Positions 37,896 to 50,310 of a stretch of 64,000 nucleotides of DNA are shown here, one piece after another (positions within the stretch are counted from its first letter, which is position 1; every line of letters begins with the position of its first letter). This stretch comes from Lethocerus indicus. Taxonomy: Eukaryota > Arthropoda > Insecta > Hemiptera > Belostomatidae. The stretch covers positions 5,952,001 through 6,016,000 of the forward strand of contig JACDQD010000104.1 in assembly GCA_019843655.1 (NCBI GenBank), written 5' to 3'. The position numbers and the translations under genes were made by a program. Under the pieces are notes generated by a model. That model had not been told where the DNA came from. It saw only the letters and a program-made list of their open reading frames with translations, and did not search any database.

Positions 37896-40308
37896 GTAGT
37901 CAAGAGGGGGGCGTGGGTAGGACCAGCAGTAAATATCACGCACTCAATATCAATATCTCGGTTTGCTTAGGTCGATACAACTTGGAATGGAACCGAGTAG
38001 TAGCTCAGATTTTATATTTCGGTCACACTATGCCCCCTCCCCCCACCCTCTGCATAGACGCCTGTCAGGGTAAATGTGAGCACTGCCTATTGCAAAATAC
38101 TGATAAAAAAAGTAAATATACTTAGATTTTGAAAAACTGTAGCGAAACTGAAGAATAAAAAAAATAAGGAATTAATTTATTGGATAAACTTTAGCATTAA
38201 TATTTTATGTTGTATTTCTAATTTAAATACTAATATCATTTCTCCAATAGATTTTTGTTGGCCTATTTATTTTATTCTTTCAACGACAGTATGAACTGGA
38301 TTATTCATCCAGTACTGGAGTATTTATTTTACTACCGATTTATAAACTTACAACCAACTCGGTTAAAAATCAAATATCCGTTAGTTCTCCACATGGCTAG
38401 TTTATATTCTCATTAAACCCATTAAACAGTAAATGCTTTACTGAGCACTGTTCTCAACTTTAATGAAGTATCAATAAAGAAAAACATCATATTAGATGAT
38501 ATTTTCAAGTGATAATGAACCATTATTTGGGTAGATGGCACAAAAATGTAATCCTCTAACGACCCCAGTCTTAATACGCGGATTACAATTTCAAAACACA
38601 AAAACTCCAAGATAGCCTTAATGTTATTTGGTTAATGGCGGCAGTCCGCGATATTAGCTCACGGGCTATCCCCAGAGCGCAATCTCCAATTGTGAAAGTG
38701 GTCGGTCAGTTCTGAACCTTCTTTTCACGTGAAGTCCTAATTTCAGTTCTCGGTAGGATTACCGCAATACATCAACCAGTTGATGGCGTACAATTCCCTC
38801 ACACCAAAGGCAGTATTTAAAGGTAAACTTTCATGCCTTCCATCCGGACGAGAGAATGAACTACTAGAAAAAACTCCAACAGATAATTTACGGACTCACA
38901 TTAAAATTGATAAAAAATCACAATTTTATAGTTATAACAATATGTTATGAAATACAGAATCTATGTGATTAGACGCATCAATTTTGAAAGACTGACCTTC
39001 AGTGACCACGCCGGATGTTTAAGTAAGATAATGCGCATTGCCGTTTTGGGAAATATCTTTGATAAATTAGTGTTATACATTTTTCAAACACTCCCTGATC
39101 GAATATGCTGTGGCAACAGAAAGATGAAAGACTTGTGAAAGACTTTAACTTAATTCTCCAGACCTGAGAGATGAAAAAGGTTGAAAAATATATTTGGGGG
39201 CATTAATATGGAGTTACAAATTGCACGGCAATATTCCGCTTAAATTTCGGTACCTCCTAATATATATTTTTACAGATATCCGTGAATATTATAATATTAA
39301 CTCTGGATAGCTGAATAATGTTCCCGACACCGACCATTATAAGTGCCCTTTATAAATTTGCAAGCAGTACTGACCCAGAAGTGAAATTTCAGAGAATTGG
39401 ATTTTAGCCAGCTCGCAGCTAAGAAGGGATATCGCTGTAATAAAAGAGATTAGGGCGGAAGGAGGAAGAAATGGAAACGGGGGGTGTGGGGGAGGAGGTT
39501 AGTCGAATTTATTCAACTTCCAGGTCTGATCGATATAAACAAGGTTAAGGTGGAAAGGTCACCAAACTCGGACCCTCCGGCACAACCTTTCATGAATACA
39601 AGATCGGTCTGAAACGAGCCCCGGGCGATCGCTTTACGAACCGAATATCTTCAAGTGAACAAGCGGCGAATCACTTATCGCCGGTTTATTTTGTTTTTCC
39701 ACCTCAATCATGAAATTTCCTTCAATTTTATGGTTTGTTCCGGAGTTATTTGCGCCCTGGTCCTTACTATTTACAACGCCCTGATCCTATTTAAAATTTA
39801 CAACTGAAAGGTATCATGGTCCGCCGAAATGACGTACGTCCGAACCCGGGACTGATCTTATAATCTGATTTATTACATCTAGAATCATCATTTTTAACAT
39901 AACTCGTGATAATTTTATGTTAGACATCGACATATGATTGAATGTGTATTTACTATAGTTGCCGCAATGCTATGAAGCCTGAGTTAAAAAATTAGGAAAT
40001 GAAGCATTCTATAATTTTATTTTGCCTATATTATGGGGCACAGTTTTGCCCCCTAATACATACCACAATGAATCTTACTTACAAGCTGTCATTACTTAAA
40101 ACCTAACCTACTACATTTCAATGTACAACTAGTTTTTTCTGCTTTATACGAATCCATTTATCAAACTACTTTCTATAGTAGTTCACAACACATTACTATA
40201 TGTGGAGAGTAGCTGTTCGGGTCGAGGAGTCCCTGTCCTAGACCGCCGATGGAGAATTGGCGTAGGGTATAGAGAAGAAGAGAATGGAGTGGAGACAAAG
40301 AGGAAGGC

Positions 40309-40320
40309 GGTGACGTCACC
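40309..40320. promoter_or_regulatory. Perfect CRE palindrome GGTGACGTCACC
   Basis: A full TGACGTCA cAMP-response element extended to a 12-base perfect palindrome, 33 bases before the CA repeat. It is the first of three full CREs within 5.2 kb. Confidence 0.6.
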
Positions 40321-40353
40321 GGGGAGTGTACACCTGGCGGAGAGGGAGTGTCA

Positions 40354-40378
40354 ACACACACACACACACACACACACA
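40354..40378. repeat. (AC)n microsatellite
   Basis: A 25-base AC run. The surrounding open frames on both strands are artefacts of this low-complexity sequence. Confidence 0.95.
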
Positions 40379-40851
40379 GTGTCTGTACAACAAACACCTT
40401 CAACAGGACAAACACACTCACAGTTCAAACCAATACCGCGGTCGTTCCGATCGAGTAAGAAAAGAACACTGCGGGAACGAACACAAATTTGTCGCCGGTG
40501 ACTTTTCATTGGAGGTTCCACTGATTTAAAACATTCCCACGTATTTGTGAAAAATTGGAATTTTAACTTCGAAATTATTAAACTATTAAAGTCCTCGCTA
40601 TCTTCCGTCTCTAGTCTTCTATTTGAAAATGTGAAATCCTTACGTTTTGGCTTCACTCGGGCTTTCTCGGTTGTCCCCCCCCGAAAATGAGCCTGAAGTG
40701 GTCGATCGTGGATTCTTTGTAACAAATTGCCATCTGATCGTGAATCCAGGACAGTCAGAACTAGCTTTATTGAAAATCTCAAACTCAAGCGGACATATAA
40801 ACAGTTATCGCGGCATAAAATATTTGAATTAAATGCGGCGTAAGGCCATCA

Positions 40852-40910
40852 GGCGCTTAGTGGTCTGAGCGAGGCGGCGTAAACGCGTCAGACCCCGAGT
40901 TCGATTCTCC
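40852..40910 (+). mobile_element. tRNA-like SINE head or tRNA pseudogene
   Basis: ggcgcttagtgg (40852-40863) fits a slightly altered RNA polymerase III A box, and gagttcgattctcc (40897-40910) fits a B box, spaced about 45 bases apart as in tRNA genes. The D-arm-like tctgagcg and a T-arm-like stem with about four of five pairs are visible. A full cloverleaf with matched acceptor ends is not, so a functional tRNA is unlikely and a tRNA-derived SINE is favoured. Its 3' limit is unclear. Confidence 0.55.
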
Positions 40911-42113
40911 GGTAACTAACCCGACTTCCACCTTCGAATTCATTGTTCGCCCATTTTCAGTCCGTGGCCATCGTTCCGGTAGCGATAATACGATTATTGG
41001 AACAGGACTCCCGCGTCCTTCCATTGACCCACTTCTCGAACTGATCCTCGAAATTGCGCTTAAACATTTCTCAGAATTGGTACTCGGGCTTAGGGAGTCT
41101 GCGCTGGATTCATGCAGCAGCTGCGAACAGCGTCACGCCCCTCTGTGCCCGCGTATGTCTTGGCCGGGGGGAAATATCCCAGGAGTGCCGGTGATAAGGG
41201 GGGAAAATTCCGAGCGACAGCCCCGCTGAATATTTGAACGGAAGCTCTCTCGTAAAATATTGACCCGGCTCCGAGTTCCGCTGCAGCCAACTTTCTGTGA
41301 GTGCAGGGGATAATTGAATAATATGATGGATGGAGGGAAAGCGGGGAAAGCTAGTTGTTGAATCACCGACCGAATTTTCCTTTCCAGCAAATCCATCGGT
41401 GAAAGTCATCACCCGGCTTTAATGTTTATCAATAACCGTGACGCCGGCAAAAAGTAAGGAAGATAATCGTCTACTCCTATTACGCGGCAGAATGTTTCCG
41501 TTTTAGCTACTGGCATTGTGTAAGGTGTGCCCATACACGTTGTAAATATTGAACTTTTTGTAAAGCCCGATATTTGCAGTCGAAGGAAAATTCGATCGGC
41601 CGAACCCTGTGCGGTTAAACCGGTTGTCTTAAACCACTAAAATATACATATTCTTTCAATTCCAAATTGCAACAGATTAAATGCAAGGAGCTTGTAAACT
41701 CCAGTATACTCATTGGAATTAATTTCGGTAGGCTGTCTGTAATAACTGGAACCCAACTAAAAGGCAAGATACAATTATTGGTGTAGATTCCGGGATAAAT
41801 GAGTAATAGAAGGATAATCTTGATATCAAAGGGGAAACAATTTTTCTTTCAATTGAAAAGTTCAACACATTCAGAATTTTTATAAATAATAAATTTATAA
41901 AAATATTTATTATAGTAACACACTTATAGGAGCAAGTTGTAGTAATAGGAATTATATTTTTGGCTGTTGTTCCCCCTTTCAGTAACTAGATTTTAAATGT
42001 CTGTAAGATCCGTTCTCTTTTTCTAAGAAATTCTGACTCATAGGAACATCCAACGGCTCATTCGCCACCCGGATTTACCATATTACGAACCAGTCACGCG
42101 TAGCGCAAACACA

Positions 42114-42282
42114 TTTATATAACCGAGTGAAAAAACATTTGACTGCTGAGCTATTTTTACAATGGCCGACCTCATCGCCCGCCTTGTTCAATTACTATTG
42201 GTTCAGAATGGGGCACAAGTGCATAGAGACTGACACCTCATCGTTAATGACGTCACAGTCTTCAAATTTTTTTGTGACGTAA
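42114..42282 (-). promoter_or_regulatory. Candidate promoter: CRE, CCAAT and TATA boxes facing bestrophin
   Basis: On the reverse strand, in order: a CRE-like site (42282-42275, TGACGTAA on the given strand), a perfect CRE (42255-42248), CCAAT (42201-42197) and consensus TATATAAA (42121-42114). That is the order and rough spacing of a classical RNA polymerase II promoter, and would start transcription near 42085, toward the bestrophin exons 13 kb away. The TATA sequence also reads TATATAAC on the forward strand, so orientation is not certain. Confidence 0.35.
42248..42255. promoter_or_regulatory. Perfect CRE TGACGTCA
   Basis: The second of the three full CREs, accompanied 27 bases away by a TGACGTAA variant. 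Confidence 0.55.
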
Positions 42283-43555
42283 CCGACGATTCCAGTAAAT
42301 CGCCAGCCCTGTCGCTTGCGATATCAATCACACTCCAGTTTTAGAACGTATATTGTGTCCGCCGCTAATTTTTGGTTTGATCCTTATTATATTTCTTCGT
42401 CCAACGTCCGCGAATTTTTATTCGACCCAGCCACATGCGGTTTGATGATACAGGGCGGAAACTTTACTGGGTTTCTCTTTTCCACAAGATAAAGAGCAAG
42501 TTGAGCCTACCTCCCATTACTATTCAATTACCGCTCGCTCTAGCAAGGAGGGGCCTACAAACTACACGCGTCCTACATGACCAACTAAGCAAATGCAGTA
42601 ATGATACCCTCGCACAAAGAAGGACTCTACATTCGTTATTACAAGATACTACTATTACCTCCAGTAATTATTTGAAAATGGACCCATTTTTGGAGGAAAT
42701 GACAATTATCTAAATTATATTTGAAGCCTTAATTCTACCTAATTATATTACTGAACATTTCAGCACACGTTATAAGAAGAAATTAACCTAGATTTCAGAC
42801 CAGAGACAATATTTAAACAGTAGGATTCATTTCTTTACAAAACATAGGTATGCATATGGATTGTGATTATAACGTATGTATATTTTATACATTTCGCTTC
42901 GGACCAAACAGAAAAAACCACCACACAGCATTCGCTGGAGCCGCATAAATAAAATTGTGTATAAAAATAACACAAAACGTTTATGATTTTAGTTTTTATA
43001 TAGTGTATTTTTAACCGCCTGACACTCGAGTATGAACCATAGAATTTCACATGCATGCATAATAAGTAATGCAAGTTCCAATCAATCGATCCGCGTCCAG
43101 TCACAATATTCCTTTCCACGAGTTGCAATATCACGGGCGATTTGCTGATCGGGCCAAAGATATATCAAAAAATTTCGTGGCGTGTATTATGTAGCGCAGT
43201 TATTCCGACCGATTTCCCAGAAAAGATACATCGCGCTCGCAGACGGGAAAAACAGTTCGCTCCGCGGTCGATATTCTACCGACCGCTTTGACTACATTTT
43301 TAGCTTGTTTTTTTCTTTACAGATAGGAAAAAACATTTCCGAGGCCCCGCAAGTAAGTTACATTGCCTCGTAAAAGAAGTTGATCTCCGTCAATGGAACG
43401 ATAGGAACTTCCAGCTGTGACAGAAAAGAAGAAATACGTTACAATATGATTTGTTTAATTGGAGCCTAATCAGTAACTTTAATATTTACTTTGAGATAAT
43501 GAATATTCACCATTATCGGGCGCAAATCTCCTGTACCTCCTTAAATGATACCTGT

Positions 43556-43568
43556 CCCCCCCCCCCCC
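43556..43568. repeat. Poly-C tract, 13 C
   Basis: Thirteen consecutive C residues in AT-rich surroundings. It could be a G-rich structure on the opposite strand or an assembly-prone homopolymer. Confidence 0.9.
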
Positions 43569-45021
43569 GGCTACTACCAGCCAAAATCCGTTAATAAACT
43601 ACTTCTGCACTCTGAGACCGCGAATGAATTTCAATTAATAACTGAATAATACGACCTCAGTCCTAGCCAATTTCCTACCTTGTGGATGCATGAACATCTG
43701 CGTATCACTGTCAAAACGTGGGGTACATGTTTGGAACACAGTGGAGGAGAAACGAATGAAAGGCAATTAGTTTTTCCGAGGAACACGCGGTTTTTACTGA
43801 CGCGCATTCATGATGTCAGTTTTGTGTTCAATTTTATGGATAAGTTCGAATTGAAACATTACCGGAATGAGTAGATGATTCGAATACTCGATGTTGGTAA
43901 TATTTGCAATGGAAGCTTATATCTGGCATATTTATGGGTTAGGCAGTTTTCTTATTATTGTAGTCGTTATGTCCTTTCGTTACGTTGAGATAAATTTTTT
44001 TGTCTTTCTATTATTTCGTGCCCGAAATTGTGACGGGAGACGTAATCCTGCCAAGAACATAACTCAAAATAGAGATTATAAATAAAAATATTCAATAATA
44101 AATAAGTTACTTCTGTGTTCGTCGCTGAAGCACAGACCCTCGGACTTCGCGCCTTGAGAGAGTCTAATTGATTATGTTTAATACAATAGTTAATTATGTA
44201 CTTGAACAGAAATTTTTTATTTTTTTAATTCAACTTTCACGTTGTGTATATAATGTTTCAGAAGGCAGGAATCGTAAAAGTCTCTGATACCCCTTAAGTA
44301 ACGTGCTCTCCCTACACTGTTCATTCTACGTAACAGAACAAGATGCCGCGAAGACATTATTACAAGGATAGATAATCCACCTTAAACTAAGTGTTATAAA
44401 AGTGAGCTACGTTTATTGCGACAGTCTAATCCCAAGGCAATTGTCAGAAATGATTGATGCTGACTAATCCATGACATAAAGCAAATGCTAAATTAATTCA
44501 ATTAGGAGAAGGGAGGGCTGAAGATTATAACGCATCAGACTCATTTAAAAATATTATTCTGTTAATAAATGTATTTAACTCGATGCAATGAATTATAAGG
44601 CATAATTAACTGAATTCACAAAATTAAAGAACATTTTCTAATTTATGTGGAATTTACTACAGTAATGTATCGTATATTTTATGTACGTTCATACATGGCA
44701 TTACAGTCTTCCAGAGCACTAACACATAAAATAATACGACACGGCTTAAATAAATATAACCTAAGTAATTACCAATTAAACTGTTCAACTGTAATTGAAT
44801 GGAATATTTTTAAGTTTTTGGCAAATGGTCATGCTATCGGTATTTTGCTAATTAATTAATTTAATTTGAATTATATATAAACTATGATGTTGCATTTCGC
44901 CCCAATTCGGACCCAATAGCTAGTAGTCTGGTAAATATCAATGCTAGATAGAAACCTTCATTATTAGCGTTGTTATTTTATTAACAAGAGGAGATAATGG
45001 ATCAATTTTCAAAAATTAATA

Positions 45022-45060
45022 TATATAAAATACTAACGCTCAATTAGTATTTTTTATATA
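45022..45060. other. AT-rich hairpin
   Basis: tatataaaatactaa (45022-45036) pairs with ttagtattttttatata (45044-45060), leaving a 7-base loop cgctcaa and a small bulge. Cruciform or foldback remnant; no function assignable. Confidence 0.55.
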
Positions 45061-45473
45061 AAAGACTGGAAATATTTCTTGGAATCCTGTTTTATCGTTA
45101 CACGTTTTAACTGGGAACCCATTAACCCATTCCAGTTTTCAAATTGCATTTATGTTTATTTTTTATCTCCACACGCTCTCCATTATCGAAGTTTGGACAC
45201 ACTTATAACCGGCAAATTAATTACAATCGTTGAATTCGCCCGGTCGCGATTAAACATGAAAAAAATGTACGTTATCTTCGAACCAAGGATGGGTAACCGA
45301 GCCGGAGCGAGTTTCCGGTATTTGTTTGTTCCTCTGTCGGCCTTATCTCTCTTAGCGGTGTTAGCACAACTAACACACAGAAGGAGTAAAACCCCTGCGA
45401 CGAGGCCCCTTTATCACTTCTCGGAAAAATTTTCGGTACCACTGATTGAACCGGTCCTCAGTCAAATAGAGAG

Positions 45474-45481
45474 TGACGTCA
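45474..45481. promoter_or_regulatory. Perfect CRE TGACGTCA
   Basis: The third full CRE of the cluster. It falls inside the longest forward open frame of the upstream region, which further suggests that this frame is incidental. Confidence 0.5.
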
Positions 45482-48400
45482 CACCAAACCTTCCATTTAA
45501 TTATGCCGAGGTGCCAGTCTCTAAATACATTTTTGTATCCGCACAACTGCAGTAGAATAAATAAGGATCCTTGGGTGGGAGCACACCAATAGACAGTCTT
45601 TTATCATAAGTAAAAACTCAGTTTTCTTGGGGCACGTGAACGGAGTTTAGTAGTATATAATTATCCAAGGGACAAATCGAGCGCAGTTAAGATCGCAGAT
45701 AAGATTATTAAAATCCAAGGTAGTAATATTATTATTTAGTAATTGTGTAAATCAACCTAAATCGAAGAAATGTGTGTTAATGAACCGAGAAATCTGTCTT
45801 CAAGAATTTTCCTTTATAACAACTTATACAAGGAGGAAATGAATTAATCTGTCAAGTTTACACATCTTAAATGGAAATGACAACGCAAAGCTTGGTTGCG
45901 CATATTACATTTGTGGGAGGAATAAGACCCAAGAAGCTTTGAGATCAAAGCTTGGACAGAAAAGTAGGCTCGAGGCGGAGAAATATACGTTTATATTTAA
46001 TTTCTAAAATATTGTTTTATACTTTTTCACTATTATTAATTAAAATTTGACGAATAAAATGAAAAATCGTCCGAACACGTTCGGTAAGTTGTCCGTATGA
46101 CATCGAATTCGTTTCTCGTTCCCTTACGCGAAAATCGAGTATCAGGTTTCTCTTTTAGATTGTGGTCTAATACATTACTTTTCCTACTTTCTGTCGCCTT
46201 CGTCACCGCTAAACCGGCTCCCACGTGCGCGGTTCTTTAGCATAAATGTATTATTCATCTACGGCCGCCGAACGGAAGGGAGAGGAGATTGTTTAACGCC
46301 CGACGGTCAATCGAGCCAATTTCGTCCAATATTGGTCGAAACGGTAGGGGATTTTTTCGCGGACAGAAAAATTAATAATTAATTCGCCGCACACAACAAA
46401 CAAACAATAAATAATTAAAATTAATTTTCTCGTAAGTAAAAAGAATGAATAAACAAAAAAAGAAGATTTGATAAAATCCTATCCCAAATTCGATGAATAA
46501 ATAAATGGTAATTAGGTTCTTTCAACGGACCCCGAATCACATTCTCCTTAATTAACCTTCGACCAAATTAATGTTTTCCCTATCCGATTCTCCACAAATA
46601 TTGAAACGTTTCATTTGACAAAAATCGCTATAGAAATGTTCCCCGCCACCGTCCACTCCCTTGGAATAGAAGAAGTAGGGAAAGCGTGTACAATTGATTT
46701 ATATATTTTGTATACAGAAAAAAAGTTAAAATGTTTGCATAACTCTCCGCTCCTTTGTAAAACAACAGCTAGGTCATCGTGTTTTATTTCAAAAGCGGGG
46801 CATATTAATAATATGTTGCTTTGTCGGTAGATCTTAATGCGTAGATTTTGTGATATACTAATAGGATGGCGTATGAAAAATCGCAATGAATAAATAACAA
46901 AGTGAACACGAATCATCAATGAGCGTTAAATGTTAAACTATATGGAACAAACGTGAATGTACATGTTCAGCTGTTTTGCATAAGCGAATCGGAAATTAGT
47001 AGAAACATTTAAAAAGTAGCTGTCATCGTCAAAATTCAATTTTAATCACGAACCCAATTTCAATTATTCGGTAATCGCCCGGATCTAGTTTATAGCGCAT
47101 AATGCTCTCTACCATTAACCCTGATTAAACTGAGTACAACTGATGGCTTATTTTTGAAAAAGTATATTCAGCTAGAATTTCCAATCACCATTAACGATGA
47201 TAATGCATCTAACGACATTTTAATCTGGTGACTTTAGAACCCGAGAAGAAAATTTCATAAATTAAGTCCAAAACGTAAAAGTAATTCAATTTGTTGATTC
47301 CTTACCGTCAACTTTTGAATTATGTGACCTTGCTTATTTTTAAATACATTAAATTGTTAAAATAGGAGTCGAAGTCTCCGGCTAAAAATTTGAACGAATC
47401 TAGTAGGCAGTTAAAATTGCGATTTTTAATCCAACTGATAGAACCGGATAATATATAAGTTCCTATCACTCGTACAGATTTGGAGAATATAACAATACAT
47501 ATAATACACTGTTTTCTTCCTTTCCTAGACATAAAACTTCATCCACAGTGGGTCAGGAAATAAAGTGCTTGTGTATCAGAAGACGCAATTAAATTAGGAC
47601 TTAACGTCCACGACGAAATCCCATAAATATCGTTCATCCGGGACATCGGGGTTAACATTCCCGCTCCTCAAGCCAAGAATTACGCACGGAATAAATGTTT
47701 CCACTGAAGTACAGTAGGCTTTGGTAGACTGTTTGTTCGAATAACGGGTACTTCTTCCCGTTCTTCCGACACATATCCGGTGGATCATTTAAGTCCTATA
47801 AGACTGTTTGTATCAGGCACTGTTAAAAGCGTCCAGTGAAACTCCCAACTTCGTTGATAAGTTGGATCCACTTCGAAATTAAATTATCGTCCCCATTTCC
47901 GAACAGCTTTTAAATTTCCAGTGCTCCCTTTAAGTTTAGATTAGAACCGGCACAGGTAATAGTTCAACTGGTTAGTGTTAGACTGCAACAGAATCTAATC
48001 TACGTGAACAACGGCCACTATTTATGGAAGGACGTATTGAAGGAATCCTCATCATTCTGAGGATATTTTGTGATTATATCTATAGGCCTTTTACGTTACA
48101 TATTATACGTTTATCTCGTAACTAAAACATTTTCAGGGATAAAGATTTTTTCGTTACATTTTTTGTCAATATTAATGTACGCACTACCGACCGTAAAATC
48201 TGTTAAAATTAAATGCGCCTTTCAGCAATAGTTCGCAATATGATATAGTAAAAAGTTTAATGTTTTGTTAGTTGTTGATTCTAAACACGAGCACATAGAT
48301 TATTATTAACAAAAGGAGAACATAAACATCCAAAGGGTACGTACTACATTCTGAACATTAGATCGATACAAAAGGAAAGTTGTGAGCTACGAAACCGAAC

Positions 48401-50089
48401 TGAAGAATAATAAATTCACGAGACAACTTTAGGGGGGATGGAAATTAAGTTGCTGCCGACTTCTGAATTCTGGGTTCTCTAAAACTACTAAAACTTTCTG
48501 AGCGATATAAATTATTTATTGGGTGGAATTCCCAACGCGCGCGACCAGTGCGGGTTTTTTTTCCGCGGGATGCGGAGTTGGATAAGTCCTACTGTGAAAT
48601 TGAGTTCAACGTCATAAAATTGGTCGGCCATCATAATTTGTCGATAAAGAGACGCGCGTTCATAACTTGGCCAACGAATGGACGAACGGGACAGGACACG
48701 CCATATTTCCACCCAAAATAGATAAATCACTTTTTATCCCCAATCATCCCAATTGGTTATATCCGTGAATTCGCCTTCCACGCTAAAATCAACCGTTGAA
48801 GACTGATTGAATATCCATTCAATATTATTATTGCTGAACACTCTGTACCTAATTACTTAGGTTGCTAAATAAAAGTGGTAATTAATAAAGAAGTTTAAAT
48901 ATGATTATAATTCAAAATTCTTATGTTAACAAAACATTGTTATTATAACGGGTTCAATCGTTTGGAATCGGGAAGTCGTAACGGCCATAAATTAATCTAA
49001 TCATATAACCGGAATAAATGTAGATCACAGTGGAACGGAATGAGATAAACCCTAATAACTGGACCGACAAAGAGCACGTTACTTATATAATATGAGCTAT
49101 CGAGTTATATAACACGTGGGTCCGAGAACTGACACCAAATCAAAGTAAACAAAACACTGCAATGACCCTCCTATGCGCTTATTTAAATATATTATTAAGG
49201 CTAAGTTCAGTAATTCGGAACGTAATCTAATACATGATAACAGGTCAATGGTGACAGGATAATTCATTGAGTAAACGATTTAGTGTCACACTAACGGAAC
49301 AAACAATGGTGGAGAGCACTATTAAGGGAAAGGGGACAGAAAACAGCATGAGTAATGATATGTCGAAAATCCAAGGAGAACTTCCTGACAAATACAGTAG
49401 AACAAATCAAATTTCCCAAGAAACACTGCTGTACCGAGTACTAAAATATATTCTACAAACGACAAGTATCAGTTACAGAGAAATAACTAGCGTAACACTT
49501 GTCTTCTTCGAACACGACGCAAGCAATACGAATCGACCGTTTTTAAGGAATTGATAAACTGGAATTATCCGGTTCTTACTTCCGCTTCCGGGAAATTTAT
49601 CTTTCCAGAATTGAAAATTCAGAAATCTTCGCCTGCCGGTCGGCGGGGAAACTCCCGGGTTACGTAAACAGGTTAAAAAGTTACGTAAAAGTTTGAGGTT
49701 CGAGAACAACAAGGTCAGTACTGTTTGAGCGGCTGACTCATCCCAGAACAGAGCAATAATCAGATTAGAGGGACGCCCAAGAAGGAGGAAACGACTATGT
49801 CGCTTTAAAAACTGATTCACTTAAAGAACATCCGTCATAATTAACGATTACTGCCATAGTATAATACATCATCAATTGAGACGATCATTTCAGCAATGGC
49901 GGTCCAAAATAACACCAAAAAACCGTATCCATTAGACAATTCTCTTTCCTGGATGGCATTTGTCAAAAGTTTGTTCTCAATCTTACATTCCATCTGGTTC
50001 TTTAACCTTAAATGCATTAAAGAATTAAATTAATTAACTAATTCACTAATGGACTACTTATTGTAGTCGGTTTTTCCGGCGAATCTTTG

Positions 50090-50310
50090 TTCCGGCAAAC
50101 ATCCCCTCGTTTCATAGCGTAGCACTCTATCCCTGTCCGACCAAGTGGGGGAGTTTGTGTTGTCTACTGACCGCGGTAGAAACCTAGCAGAGGGGAAAAC
50201 CTTAATCCAGATAGTGGATCGATGGGAAAAAATCCTGGCTGGGTATTGTTCAGACGCCGCCCTAAAGTGCTTCCCTAATAGCGTCTCGGGCTATAACAAT
50301 CAATCAACGT
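50090..50310 (+). mobile_element. Possible SINE/LINE 3' fragment with CAAT-type tail
   Basis: A GC-richer block of about 200 bases ends in gggctataacaatcaatcaa, a short CAAT-type repeat like the tail near 23480 after the dispersed-element ORF. Such tails are common at the ends of insect non-LTR elements. No second copy lies in the window and no long frame is preserved, so this is tentative. Confidence 0.3.

Noticed and set aside
40202..40788. Frames with Thr-His or Val-Cys repeats
   Set aside because: Produced by the AC microsatellite; low-complexity translation on both strands.
45079..45555. 158-codon forward frame, the longest in the upstream region
   Set aside because: No recognisable domain, no supporting splice structure, and local composition similar to flanking non-coding DNA.
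47957..47990. A-box/D-arm-like tagttcaactggttag
   Set aside because: No B box or T arm follows; a cloverleaf cannot be drawn.
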